This document shows, in pieces, positions 1 through 7,089 of a DNA stretch of 7,399 bases (the first letter of the stretch is position 1; each line of letters begins with the position of its first letter). Source of the DNA: DASWJZ01 sp964440525 (GTDB taxonomy: Bacteria; Pseudomonadota; Alphaproteobacteria; Rhizobiales; Afifellaceae); the NCBI GenBank assembly GCA_964440525.1, contig CAYTTC010000129.1:1-7399 (forward strand). Direction: 5' to 3'. The notes below the pieces were generated by a model, which did not search any database, was not told the origin of the DNA, and saw only the letters and a list, made by a program, of their open reading frames with translations. A program made the position numbers and the translations under genes.

Positions 1-2121
<2,121 letters not shown>

Positions 2122-2196
2122 GAATAGTCCTCGCCAATTTCGTTCGAACGGCTGTCCGGAAAGTCGCACGGGCTTCCATGCGTCCATCGGGGCAGC

Positions 2197-2330
2197 CATC
2201 GGCCTTGCGGCCAATGGAACCGGCGCGGCGGACCGCGCCAAAACGGCCTTCCGGCCGACAGATCCGGGCGCGGCGAACCGCGCCCAAACGGCTTTCCGGC
2301 CAACAGATCCGGGCGCGGCGAACCGCGCCC
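2197..2330 (-). repeat. Three-unit tandem repeat of hairpins in the rplL-rpoB spacer
   Basis: Units lie at 2241-2285 and 2286-2330 (45 bases each, 43 of 45 identical), plus a more diverged 44-base unit at 2197-2240. Read as minus-strand RNA, each unit gives two hairpins. The first has the form GGGCGCGG-UUCG-CCGCGCCC; in the unit nearest rplL (2308-2333) this stem is 11 bp, in the middle unit 8 bp (2266-2285), and in the diverged unit 7 bp with a UCCG loop (2222-2239). The second is capped by GGAA or GCAA: CGGCC-GGAA-GGCCG in the middle unit, and nine base pairs around GCAA in the diverged unit (2196-2217). No U-run follows any stem, so none is a standard intrinsic terminator. Roles in partial termination, mRNA processing or stabilising the abundant rplL message are inferred from position only. 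Confidence 0.85.
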
Positions 2331-2349
2331 GGAGAACGCTGAAAAACGT

Positions 2350-2721
2350 CTACTTCAGCTCGACCGTCGCGCCGACGTCCTCGAGCTTCTTCTTGAGCTG
2401 CTCGGCCTCGGCCTTATTCACAGCTTCCTTCACCGTCTTCGGAGCGCCCTCGACGAGGTCCTTCGCCTCCTTCAGGCCAAGCCCGGTGATGGCACGCACT
2501 TCCTTGATGACGTTGATTTTCTTTTCGCCCACAGCGGTGAGGACGACGTCGAACTCGGTCTTCTCCTCGACCACCGGAGCGGCAGCCCCGGCTGCCGCGG
2601 CAACTGCCACCGGCGCGGCGGCGGAGACGCCCCATTTCTCCTCCAGGAGCTTGGAGAGTTGGGCCGCTTCCAGCACGGTCAGCGTAGAGAGGTCATCAAC
2701 GATTTTCGATAGATCAGCCAT
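2350..2721 (-). CDS. rplL: 50S ribosomal protein L7/L12
   Basis: L7/L12 forms the flexible stalk of the large ribosomal subunit, where dimers anchored on L10 recruit and stimulate translational GTPases. The product is 123 residues, normal for the family. Residues 1-33 are the dimerisation and L10-binding domain (MADLSKIVDDLSTLTVLEAA onward). Residues 34-51 form an Ala/Pro/Val-rich hinge. Residues 53-123 are the globular C-terminal domain, with EKKINVIKEVR and ITGLGLKEAKDLVE, the factor-binding face. The ATG at 2721 was preferred over an ATG at 2856 in the same frame because it has the family N terminus and a Shine-Dalgarno (AAGGA in CAAGGAAACGAGACTATG), and because the longer form would overlap rplJ. 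The stop is TAG. It lies 55 bases after rplJ, with which it is co-transcribed; about four copies per L10 are needed, and the structured spacer after it fits differential expression over rpoB. Confidence 0.98.
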   Translation of the reverse strand: MADLSKIVDDLSTLTVLEAAQLSKLLEEKWGVSAAAPVAVAAAAGAAAPVVEEKTEFDVVLTAVGEKKINVIKEVRAITGLGLKEAKDLVEGAPKTVKEAVNKAEAEQLKKKLEDVGATVELK

Positions 2722-2776
2722 AGTCTCGTTTCCTTGTCGGTTCGAACCTTGGGTATCAGGTCTTTCAAGATCGGCT

Positions 2777-3295
2777 TCAGGCCGCCTCACCTTGCTTGGC
2801 ATAGGCCGCGAACACGCGTGCAAGCTGCCCGGCGGGCGCCTGCAGGACGCCCGCAATGCGGGTCGCCGGCGTCTGGATCATGCCGACGATCATTGCGCGC
2901 AACGCATCGAGCGAGGGGAGCGCGGCGAGAGCCTCGACCCCCTTGGCGTCCAGGCTGGTCCGCCCCATGGCGCCGCCGAGCAGGACGAACTTTTCGTTCG
3001 TCTTGGCGAATTCGGCGGCGACCTTCGGTGCGGCGATCGGATCATCCGAATAGGCGATGACCGTCGCTCCCTGGAACAGGTCGCTGATGTGTTCGACGTC
3101 CGTACCTTTCAAAGCAAGCTTGACGAGGCGGTTCTTGGCGACCTTGAGGCTGGCCCCCGCCGCCCGCATGCGGCCCCTAAGGGCCGTCATCTGGGCAACG
3201 TTCAGGCCGGAATAGTGGGCCACCACCACAACCCCGGTGCCGGAAAACACCTGGTTGAGGGTGGACACCATCTCGCTTTTTTCAGCTCTATCCAC
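2777..3295 (-). CDS. rplJ: 50S ribosomal protein L10, GTG start
   Basis: L10 anchors L7/L12 dimers to helices 42-44 of 23S rRNA and, in a complex with L7/L12, represses its own message in bacteria studied. From the GTG at 3295 the product is 172 residues, beginning MDRAEKSEMVSTLNQVF, the usual alphaproteobacterial start and length. AGGA lies eight bases upstream of this GTG. An ATG five codons earlier (3310) would add only MRTEA and would place the AGGA inside the coding sequence. The RNA-binding N-terminal domain includes LKVAKNRLVKLA at 50-61, DPIAAPKVAAEFAK around 85-98 and LLGGAMG around 105-111. GMIQTPATRIAGVLQAPAGQ at 138-157 and the following helix (LARVFAAYAKQGEAA) form the L7/L12-binding tail. 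A 393-base structured leader precedes it. The family call is certain; the start choice is very likely. Confidence 0.97.
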   Translation of the reverse strand: MDRAEKSEMVSTLNQVFSGTGVVVVAHYSGLNVAQMTALRGRMRAAGASLKVAKNRLVKLALKGTDVEHISDLFQGATVIAYSDDPIAAPKVAAEFAKTNEKFVLLGGAMGRTSLDAKGVEALAALPSLDALRAMIVGMIQTPATRIAGVLQAPAGQLARVFAAYAKQGEAA

Positions 3296-3303
3296 TGCCT
3301 CTG

Positions 3304-3307
3304 TCCT
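3304..3307 (-). promoter_or_regulatory. Shine-Dalgarno deciding the rplJ GTG start
   Basis: AGGA on the minus strand sits eight bases before the GTG at 3295. It falls inside the in-frame upstream ATG codon series beginning at 3310, which argues that GTG, not that ATG, is the true start. Confidence 0.6.
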
Positions 3308-3408
3308 CATCTGGCCCGAGAACCGCTTGCGCGAGTCCCACGAGCCGTTTCGCCTAGCCGCCCGGCCCCGAGAAATCGGAGGACGGGCGACGGTGAACGC
3401 CTGTCCCC

Positions 3409-3470
3409 CGAACCTCCTTCGAGGCGCGGGCCCTCGCCCCTCTTTCGAGAAGCGAAGGACGAGAGGTTCG
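3409..3470 (-). promoter_or_regulatory. Candidate L10 autoregulatory leader stem (kink-turn-like)
   Basis: On the minus-strand RNA, CGAACCT (3470-3464) pairs perfectly with AGGTTCG (3415-3409). A five-base one-sided bulge, CTCGT (3463-3459), follows. Then CCTTCG (3458-3453) pairs perfectly with CGAAGG (3421-3416). Inside, 3452-3437 forms CTTCTC-GAAA-GAGGGG with a GNRA loop. Two helices joined by a short asymmetric bulge upstream of rplJ is the architecture expected of the mRNA site bound by L10-(L7/L12)4, which mimics its kink-turn-containing rRNA site. The pairing is seen directly; L10 binding is inferred from position and shape. The region between rplA and rplJ (3296-3688) holds no gene. 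Confidence 0.5.
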
Positions 3471-3481
3471 AACCGGCATCT

Positions 3482-3512
3482 GGGCTTTCGCCCGGATTGG
3501 GTTCTTGAACCC
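3482..3512 (-). other. Two small hairpins in the rplJ leader
   Basis: On the transcribed strand GGGTTC-AA-GAACCC (3512-3499) is directly followed by GGGC-GAAA-GCCC (3493-3482), the latter with a stable GNRA tetraloop. They lie just upstream of the proposed L10-binding stem and may be part of the same folded leader. Confidence 0.5.
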
Positions 3513-3611
3513 GTCTCATGCAGGCCACCCTTTTCGTGCGGGGGCTTAAGAGCCGAGGCTCACCTGCAATCTCGGACAGGACCGGACGGACAGGCGAGCC
3601 TGCCGGCCGGT

Positions 3612-3673
3612 TTTCGCCCGCGCTGCTTGCGCATCTCGGGCGAAACTTGACGCCCGGGCCAAAAAGCCCGGGC
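3612..3673 (-). other. Paired hairpins just after rplA
   Basis: The first hairpin (3673-3652) is GCCCGGGC-TTTTTG-GCCCGGGC, an 8-bp all-GC stem beginning 15 bases after the rplA stop. The second (3645-3612) has arms TTTCGCCCG and CGGGCGAAA, a perfect 9-bp stem around 16 bases. Neither is followed by a T-run on the minus strand, so they are not canonical intrinsic terminators. Position between the L11-L1 and L10-L7/L12 pairs suggests mRNA end protection, processing or partial attenuation; this is inference. Confidence 0.55.
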
Positions 3674-3688
3674 AAAACTTGTGCGATC

Positions 3689-4387
3689 TCAGCTCGCCGA
3701 AAGCGATGCCGGATCGACGCGCACTCCGGGCCCCTGCGTGGAGGTCACCGCAATGCGCTTCAAATAGGTTCCCTTGGCGCCGGACGGCTTCGCCCGGCTC
3801 ACCGCGTCCGTGAAGGCGCGGATGTTTTCGGCGAGCGCGTCAGCCGTGAAGGACGCCTTGCCGACGCCCGCATGCACGATCCCCGCTTTTTCGACGCGGA
3901 ACTCGACGGCGCCGCCCTTGGCGTCACGGACTGCCTGCGTGACATCGTTCGTCACGGTGCCGACCTTCGGGTTCGGCATCAGGCCACGAGGGCCCAGAAT
4001 CTTTCCGAGCCGGCCGACGAGCGGCATCATGTCGGGGGTCGCGATGCAGCGGTCGAAATTGAGCTCGCCCTTCTGCACGGACTCCACCAGATCCTCGGCT
4101 CCGACGATGTCGGCGCCTGCCTTTTTCGCCTCCTCGGCGCGGTCGCCGCGGGCGAAGACCGCTACACGGGCCGAGCGGCCCGAGCCGTTCGGCAGATTGG
4201 CGACGCCGCGCACCATCTGGTCGGCATGGCGCGGGTCGACGCCGAGATTGAGCGCCACCTCGATCGTCTCATCGAACTTGGCGACCGCGCGCTCCTTGAC
4301 CATGCGCACGGCATCGGCGAGCGGGTAGAGCTGCTCGCGGTCGATCCCCTCGTGGATCTTGCGGACGCGTTTTCCCTGCTTGCTCAT
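3689..4387 (-). CDS. rplA: 50S ribosomal protein L1
   Basis: L1 forms the mobile L1 stalk with 23S rRNA helices 76-78, helps deacylated tRNA leave the E site, and represses the rplK-rplA message in bacteria studied. The product is 232 residues, the normal length. The split domain I is formed by the N and C termini (EGIDREQLYPLADAVRMVKE at 13-32; GTYLKRIAVTSTQGPGVRVD at 206-225). Domain II lies between and holds the signature TPDMMPLVGRLGKILGPRGL (117-136) followed by MPNPKVGTV. The start codon overlaps the stop of rplK as ATGA (4387-4384), so translation of the two is probably coupled. The stop is TGA at 3691-3689, followed at once by two strong hairpins. No anomalies were seen. Confidence 0.98.
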   Translation of the reverse strand: MSKQGKRVRKIHEGIDREQLYPLADAVRMVKERAVAKFDETIEVALNLGVDPRHADQMVRGVANLPNGSGRSARVAVFARGDRAEEAKKAGADIVGAEDLVESVQKGELNFDRCIATPDMMPLVGRLGKILGPRGLMPNPKVGTVTNDVTQAVRDAKGGAVEFRVEKAGIVHAGVGKASFTADALAENIRAFTDAVSRAKPSGAKGTYLKRIAVTSTQGPGVRVDPASLSAS

Positions 4388-4967
4388 GCCACCACCTCGA
4401 TGCCCATCGAACGGGCCGAGCCTTCCACCATCCGCATCGCTGCCTCGACGTCGCGGGCGTTCAGATCCTTGAGCTTCTGCTCGGCGATCGAGCGCACCTG
4501 GTCGCGCGTCACCCGCCCGACGAGGGCGCGGCCGGGCGTCTGCCCACCCTTCGGAAGTCCCGCCGCCTTCTTCAGGAAATGCGACACCGGTGGCGTCTTC
4601 ATCTCGAAGGTGAAGCTGCGATCCGCAAAGATCGTCAGCACCACCGGGATCGGGGCGCCCTTCTCCAGATCCTGCGAGGCGGCGTTGAAGTCCTTGCAGA
4701 ACTGCATGATGTTGAGGCCGCGCTGGCCGAGCGCCGGCCCGATGGGCGGCGACGGGTTNNNNNNNNNNNNNNNNNNNNNNNNNNNNNNNNNNNNNNNNNN
4801 NNNNNNNNNNNNNNNNNNNNNNNNNNNNNNNNNNNNNNNNNNNNNNNNNNNNNNNNNNGCATGATGTTGAGGCCGCGCTGGCCGAGCGCCGGCCCGATGG
4901 GCGGCGACGGGTTGGCGGCGCCTGCGGGTACCTGCAATTTCAGGTACCCGGTGATCTTCTTCGCCAT
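4384..4967 (-). CDS. rplK: 50S ribosomal protein L11, interrupted by an assembly gap
   Basis: L11 binds the GTPase-associated centre of 23S rRNA and is needed for the RelA stringent response. The 5' part (4967 to 4859) reads MAKKITGYLKLQVPAGAANP and on to RGLNIM. The 3' part (from 4758 down to 4384) begins again at NPSPPIGPALGQRGLNIM in another frame and continues QFCKDFNAASQDLEKGAPIP to GIEVVA. The doubled segment is a 55-base perfect repeat on both sides of 100 N. Deleting one repeat plus the N (155 bases) restores the frame and gives 142 residues, the usual length, with the N-terminal PPxGPALGQ motif and the C-terminal RNA-binding domain (VRSIAEQKLKDLN). The start at 4967 has GGAG seven bases upstream. 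The stop overlaps the rplA start. The gene itself is therefore almost surely intact in the organism. Confidence 0.96.
4704..4758. repeat. Left copy of a 55-base repeat flanking the N gap
   Basis: This stretch is identical over all 55 bases to 4859-4913. Both copies encode the same L11 segment, NPSPPIGPALGQRGLNIM. A unique overlap equal to a common assembler k-mer size points to two contigs sharing their end, not a biological duplication. Confidence 0.97.
4759..4858. other. Assembly gap of exactly 100 N
   Basis: A run of 100 N is the conventional placeholder for a gap of unknown size. It lies inside rplK. Because the two flanks overlap by 55 bases, the true gap length is most likely zero (in effect minus 55). 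Confidence 0.98.
4859..4913. repeat. Right copy of the 55-base repeat flanking the N gap
   Basis: Identical to 4704-4758. It belongs to the 5' part of rplK in the correct reading frame, following the start codon at 4967. Confidence 0.97.
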
Positions 4968-4990
4968 TCACTCACTCCGTTCCTATGCCG

Positions 4991-5002
4991 GCCGCTAGCG
5001 GC
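4991..5002. other. 12-base palindrome in the rplK leader
   Basis: GCCGCTAGCGGC is a perfect palindrome 24-35 bases upstream of the rplK start codon. The autoregulatory L1-binding site expected near here could not be recognised with confidence from the sequence. Confidence 0.3.
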
Positions 5003-5076
5003 GGCGTCCTCGGGTGTGCGTGGTGCGGCCTCGATGGTGCCCGATGGCATGGGCGACCGGCCTTCCACGCCAACAG

Positions 5077-5112
5077 TCAGACCTTTTCGACCTGGCCGTA
5101 TTCGAGCTCGAC
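5077..5112 (-). pseudogene. Orphan duplicate of the nusG 3' end
   Basis: Read on the minus strand these 36 bases encode VELEYGQVEKV followed by TGA, identical in protein to the last 11 codons and stop of the real nusG (5210-5175). The two differ at five bases, all of them synonymous third positions. Similarity stops abruptly at both ends. The copy is 98 bases downstream of the real end, so it is not in the nusG frame and has no start of its own. It looks like the relic of a second nusG, left by duplication or by recombination with a diverged allele. Confidence 0.75.
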
Positions 5113-5114
5113 CC

Positions 5115-5135
5115 GCCTCGGGCTTTGCCCGAGGC
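5115..5135 (-). other. Nine-bp hairpin between the two nusG ends
   Basis: GCCTCGGGC-AAA-GCCCGAGGC on the minus strand is a perfect 9-bp stem with a three-base loop. It is followed by GGGTCGAG, not a T-run, so it does not look like a standard terminator for nusG. Confidence 0.6.
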
Positions 5136-5151
5136 AAACATTCCAAATCCT

Positions 5152-5210
5152 GTCGAACTCGAATGCGGCCACGATCAAACTTTCTCCACCTGGCCGTATT
5201 CGAGTTCGAC
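5152..5210 (-). other. 20-bp inverted repeat enclosing the nusG stop codon
   Basis: The last codons of nusG (5210-5191) are complementary to 5171-5152 over 20 positions with one A-C mismatch. The 19-base loop carries the TGA stop (5177-5175). The downstream arm can alternatively pair with the orphan nusG tail at 5112-5093 (18 Watson-Crick pairs, one G-U, one mismatch), so two mutually exclusive long hairpins are possible in this mRNA. Confidence 0.75.
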
Positions 5211-5705
5211 GGGTGTGGCCCGGCCGAAGATGGAAACCGCCACCTTCAGTCGCGCGCGCTCCTCGTCGACCTCCTCCACATTCCCCTCGAAGGAGGCGAA
5301 TGGGCCGTCGGCGACGCGGATGCGCTCGCCGATCTCGAAACTCACTGACGGCTTCGGCCGCTCCACGCCCTCCTGCACCTGCGCCATGATGCGCTCGGCT
5401 TCGGAGTCCGGGATCGGCGTTGGCCGGTTGTCGGCGCCCAGGAAACCCGTGACCTTGGGCGTGTTCTTGATGAGGTGATAAGCCTCATCCGTCATGTCCA
5501 TCTTCACCAGCACGTAGCCGGGGAAGAACTTGCGCTCCGAATCGACCTTGCGGCCGCGCCGCATCTCCACGACCTTCTCGGTCGGGACGAGGATGTCGTC
5601 GATCAGGTGGCTGAGCCCTGCGGCGGCCGCCTTCTCGCGGATCGAATCGCCCACCTTCTTCTCAAAATTCGAGTAGGCGTGGACGATGTACCAGCGCTTC
5701 GCCAT
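5175..5705 (-). CDS. nusG: Transcription termination/antitermination factor NusG
   Basis: NusG binds the RNA polymerase clamp, raises processivity, and links the polymerase to Rho or to ribosomal protein S10. The product is 176 residues, normal for the family. The NGN domain spans about 1-115, with RWYIVHAYSNFEKKV at 4-18 and FFPGYVLVKM at 60-69. The KOW domain is about 125-176: GERIRVADGPFASFEGNVEE, then VSIFGRATPVELEYGQVEKV; F160 corresponds to the E. coli Phe involved in S10 and Rho contact. The ATG at 5705 was chosen over an ATG at 5864 because it matches the family N terminus, has GGA seven bases upstream, and follows secE by 23 bases. The longer frame would run through secE. Its 3' end lies inside a long hairpin, and a diverged copy of its tail lies downstream. 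Confidence 0.98.
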   Translation of the reverse strand: MAKRWYIVHAYSNFEKKVGDSIREKAAAAGLSHLIDDILVPTEKVVEMRRGRKVDSERKFFPGYVLVKMDMTDEAYHLIKNTPKVTGFLGADNRPTPIPDSEAERIMAQVQEGVERPKPSVSFEIGERIRVADGPFASFEGNVEEVDEERARLKVAVSIFGRATPVELEYGQVEKV

Positions 5706-5728
5706 CAAAGGTTCCGTTGTTGTCAGGC

Positions 5729-5926
5729 TCAGCCTGCCGTACCGAGCGCGAAGCCTACGCCCCAACTCATGATCTGGTCGGCGACGAAGAAGAACACGGT
5801 CGCCAAGAACACCATGACGAAAACCATCAACGTCGTAATCGCAGTTTCGCGCCGCGTCGGCCAAGTGACTTTGGCCGCCTCGGTGCGCACCTGCTGGATG
5901 AACTGGAATGGGTTTGTCTTTGCCAT
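5729..5926 (-). CDS. secE: Preprotein translocase subunit SecE
   Basis: SecE is an essential inner-membrane subunit that clamps SecY in the protein-conducting channel. The product is 65 residues, the short one-membrane-span form common outside the enterobacteria. It begins MAKTNPFQFIQQVRTEAAKV. The amphipathic cytoplasmic helix and conserved motif EAAKVTWPTRRET occupy 16-28. One hydrophobic segment, about 30-50 (ITTLMVFVMVFLATVFFFVA), follows. It stands in the usual place, 23 bases before nusG and downstream of tRNA-Trp. The start has no convincing Shine-Dalgarno: the bases just upstream read TTCGAATTCGCGGTATG, and a 9-bp hairpin ends 14 bases before the ATG. Confidence 0.97.
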   Translation of the reverse strand: MAKTNPFQFIQQVRTEAAKVTWPTRRETAITTLMVFVMVFLATVFFFVADQIMSWGVGFALGTAG

Positions 5927-5940
5927 ACCGCGAATTCGAA

Positions 5941-5964
5941 GGCGCGCGAAAGGGATCGCGCGCC
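5941..5964 (-). promoter_or_regulatory. GC hairpin immediately upstream of secE
   Basis: GGCGCGCGA-TCCCTT-TCGCGCGCC on the minus strand is a perfect 9-bp stem ending 14 bases before the secE ATG, where a ribosome would load. It could restrict translation or form part of the leader of the secE-nusG message. Function is inferred from position. Confidence 0.5.
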
Positions 5965-5975
5965 TGCGAGCCTCC

Positions 5976-6004
5976 TAAATAGGCGAGTTCCGCGCGCCGC
6001 GCAA
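5976..6004 (-). promoter_or_regulatory. Candidate promoter for secE-nusG
   Basis: On the minus strand TTGCGC (6004-5999) and TATTTA (5981-5976) are separated by 17 bases. Both are only partial matches to the sigma-70 consensus. The predicted start would give a leader of roughly 40 bases containing the 9-bp hairpin. Read-through from tRNA-Trp is the alternative source of secE transcripts. Confidence 0.35.
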
Positions 6005-6153
6005 GAGCCCGCTCGTGGAATCAAATCTGTCTGCCAAGCCCTTGCTGTAAGGCAAGAAACGCGGCTTTTCAGTGGCGGGATGCCCGCACCACTGCAGCCG
6101 CTTCAGACCGGCTTGCCTCAATCTGCGGCCGCATTGCGGAAAAGTGTGCGATT

Positions 6154-6168
6154 CCAGCCCCTTCAGGC

Positions 6169-6171
<3 letters not shown>
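6154..6171 (-). other. Small hairpin overlapping the tRNA-Trp CCA end
   Basis: CCAGCC-TGAAGG-GGCTGG on the minus strand is a perfect 6-bp stem whose first three bases are the encoded CCA of tRNA-Trp. It lacks a following T-run. It may mark the boundary for 3' processing or be coincidental. Confidence 0.3.
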
Positions 6172-6244
<73 letters not shown>

Positions 6245-6255
6245 ATTTGTCCACT

Positions 6256-6284
6256 CAGATATCGCGGAAGGCCCGCCTTGCCAA
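6256..6284 (-). promoter_or_regulatory. Promoter for tRNA-Trp
   Basis: TTGGCA (6284-6279), a 17-base spacer and TATCTG (6261-6256) on the minus strand form a good sigma-70-type promoter. The -10 ends 11 bases before the first tRNA base, giving a very short 5' leader. It may also feed the secE-nusG genes downstream. Confidence 0.6.
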
Positions 6285-6413
6285 GCGGAAGCGTCGGAAA
6301 TTGCGCCCGGTTTTTCGCGTTTCTGGCGCGGAGAGGAAGGAAGCACCCGGCCCGCGCATCACGCCGCAATCGCGGCCTGTAGAAGAGACGCCGAGTGGCG
6401 GCGGTGCCTCGCC

Positions 6414-6779
6414 TCAATGCTTGCTGACGTTGTGAGCCTTGCCGGGACGCCTGAGGCGATGCGCCGGGTGGCTGACTAGGATTCGCGAATTTCCTCGCCA
6501 AACCGGCCGTGTCGAATATTTGGGAGAGTTCAGAGTCTCCAGCCTGACCCAACGGTCTGGGTCAGGGAGCATCACGTCTATCAACGACAGCGATTTGCCG
6601 AACGCGCTCGCCACTGCCGAAGGCGAGTCATAGGCTTGGCCATCATCGACCATCACCCACCTCCTGTTGAGGATACGCCCGATCTTGCAGTCGCGCCGCC
6701 CATGAGGAACACGGAACAAGGTTCCGTGCTTGGTCCACGGGCGCTCTTCGTCGGCCGCGACGGGGTCAGATAGGATCAT
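6414..6779 (-). CDS. Unrecognised 121-residue protein, possibly RAMA/DUF4357-like
   Basis: No family is recognised with certainty. The ATG at 6779 was chosen because AAGGAG lies eight bases upstream, a strong Shine-Dalgarno; a longer in-frame start at 6908 has none and runs through low-quality coding sequence. Residues 19-80 look like a compact domain: GTLFRVPHGRRDCKIGRILN, then a short strand RRWVMVDDGQ and the patch YDSPSAVASAF at 50-60, ending near DRWVRL. A turn with DG followed by YDSPSA(x)A and a later Trp resembles the small RAMA or DUF4357 domains found with modification enzymes. That is pattern recall, not a search. The tail 85-121 is basic (pI clearly high) and poor in hydrophobic residues. 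It sits alone between two tRNA genes. It could be a real accessory gene or a decaying one. Confidence 0.6.
   Translation of the reverse strand: MILSDPVAADEERPWTKHGTLFRVPHGRRDCKIGRILNRRWVMVDDGQAYDSPSAVASAFGKSLSLIDVMLPDPDRWVRLETLNSPKYSTRPVWRGNSRILVSHPAHRLRRPGKAHNVSKH
6543..6566. other. Perfect 9-bp inverted repeat inside the 121-codon gene
   Basis: CCTGACCCA and TGGGTCAGG are separated by six bases. On the minus strand the element encodes PDPDRWVR near residues 72-79 of the unrecognised protein. No T-run follows on either strand. Confidence 0.5.
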
Positions 6780-6921
6780 ATTCAATTCTCCTTGCCGTGA
6801 CGCACAGTGCGCCAAAGCATTTGGAAACGAGTTTCTGAAAAGAGGGGACAAACAGGGCCGCTCGGTCGCCGGAAATGGCGACTCACATTGGCTTGAGATG
6901 CTCGACACTGACTGTGAACTG

Positions 6922-6927
6922 AGTCAA
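6922..6927 (-). promoter_or_regulatory. Possible -35 element upstream of the 121-codon gene
   Basis: CTTGACT on the minus strand contains a good -35 (TTGACT) about 140 bases upstream of the ATG at 6779. The bases 17 away (CGAGCAT) are a poor -10, so the promoter is doubtful. The stretch 6780-6979 otherwise shows only the ribosome-binding site AAGGAG near 6788-6793. Confidence 0.2.
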
Positions 6928-6979
6928 GCCCGCCGCGCCAAATTTCCGTCCTCTGTTTTCCGTCGTCCGTAATCTGATT

Positions 6980-7053
6980 TGGAGCGGGTAGAGGGAATCG
7001 AACCCTCGTATTCAGCTTGGAAGGCTGCTGCTCTACCATTGAGCTATACCCGC
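6980..7053 (-). tRNA. tRNA-Gly (anticodon UCC)
   Basis: The minus strand folds as a full cloverleaf. The acceptor is GCGGGTA with TACCCGC, discriminator T, and encoded CCA. The D arm is GCTCAATGGTAGAGC, the anticodon loop is CTTCCAA with anticodon TCC, and the T arm is GAGGG-TTCGATT-CCCTC. The gene begins 36 bases after the restored stop of the GIY-YIG gene. No clear promoter of its own was seen. Confidence 0.97.
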
Positions 7054-7089
7054 GGATTCAGCCGTGCTCTCGAGATTGTCGCGCTGACT

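Noticed and set aside
2197..2330. CRISPR-like array in the rplL-rpoB spacer
   Set aside because: The units are directly adjacent with no unique spacers and each contains internal hairpins.
3652..3673. Intrinsic terminator after rplA
   Set aside because: The stem is strong but is followed by GTCAAG, not a T-run, on the transcribed strand; it is also nearly symmetric on both strands.
4384..4971. rplK as a pseudogene or as two separate genes
   Set aside because: The frame break is fully explained by 100 N plus a duplicated 55-base contig overlap; the joined protein is complete.
4991..5060. L1-binding autoregulatory site in the rplK leader
   Set aside because: Expected from known L11-operon control, but no arrangement resembling the rRNA L1 site could be picked out by eye.
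6245..6979. tuf gene between tRNA-Trp and tRNA-Gly
   Set aside because: No reading frame shows any elongation factor Tu motif; the interval is too short for the gene.
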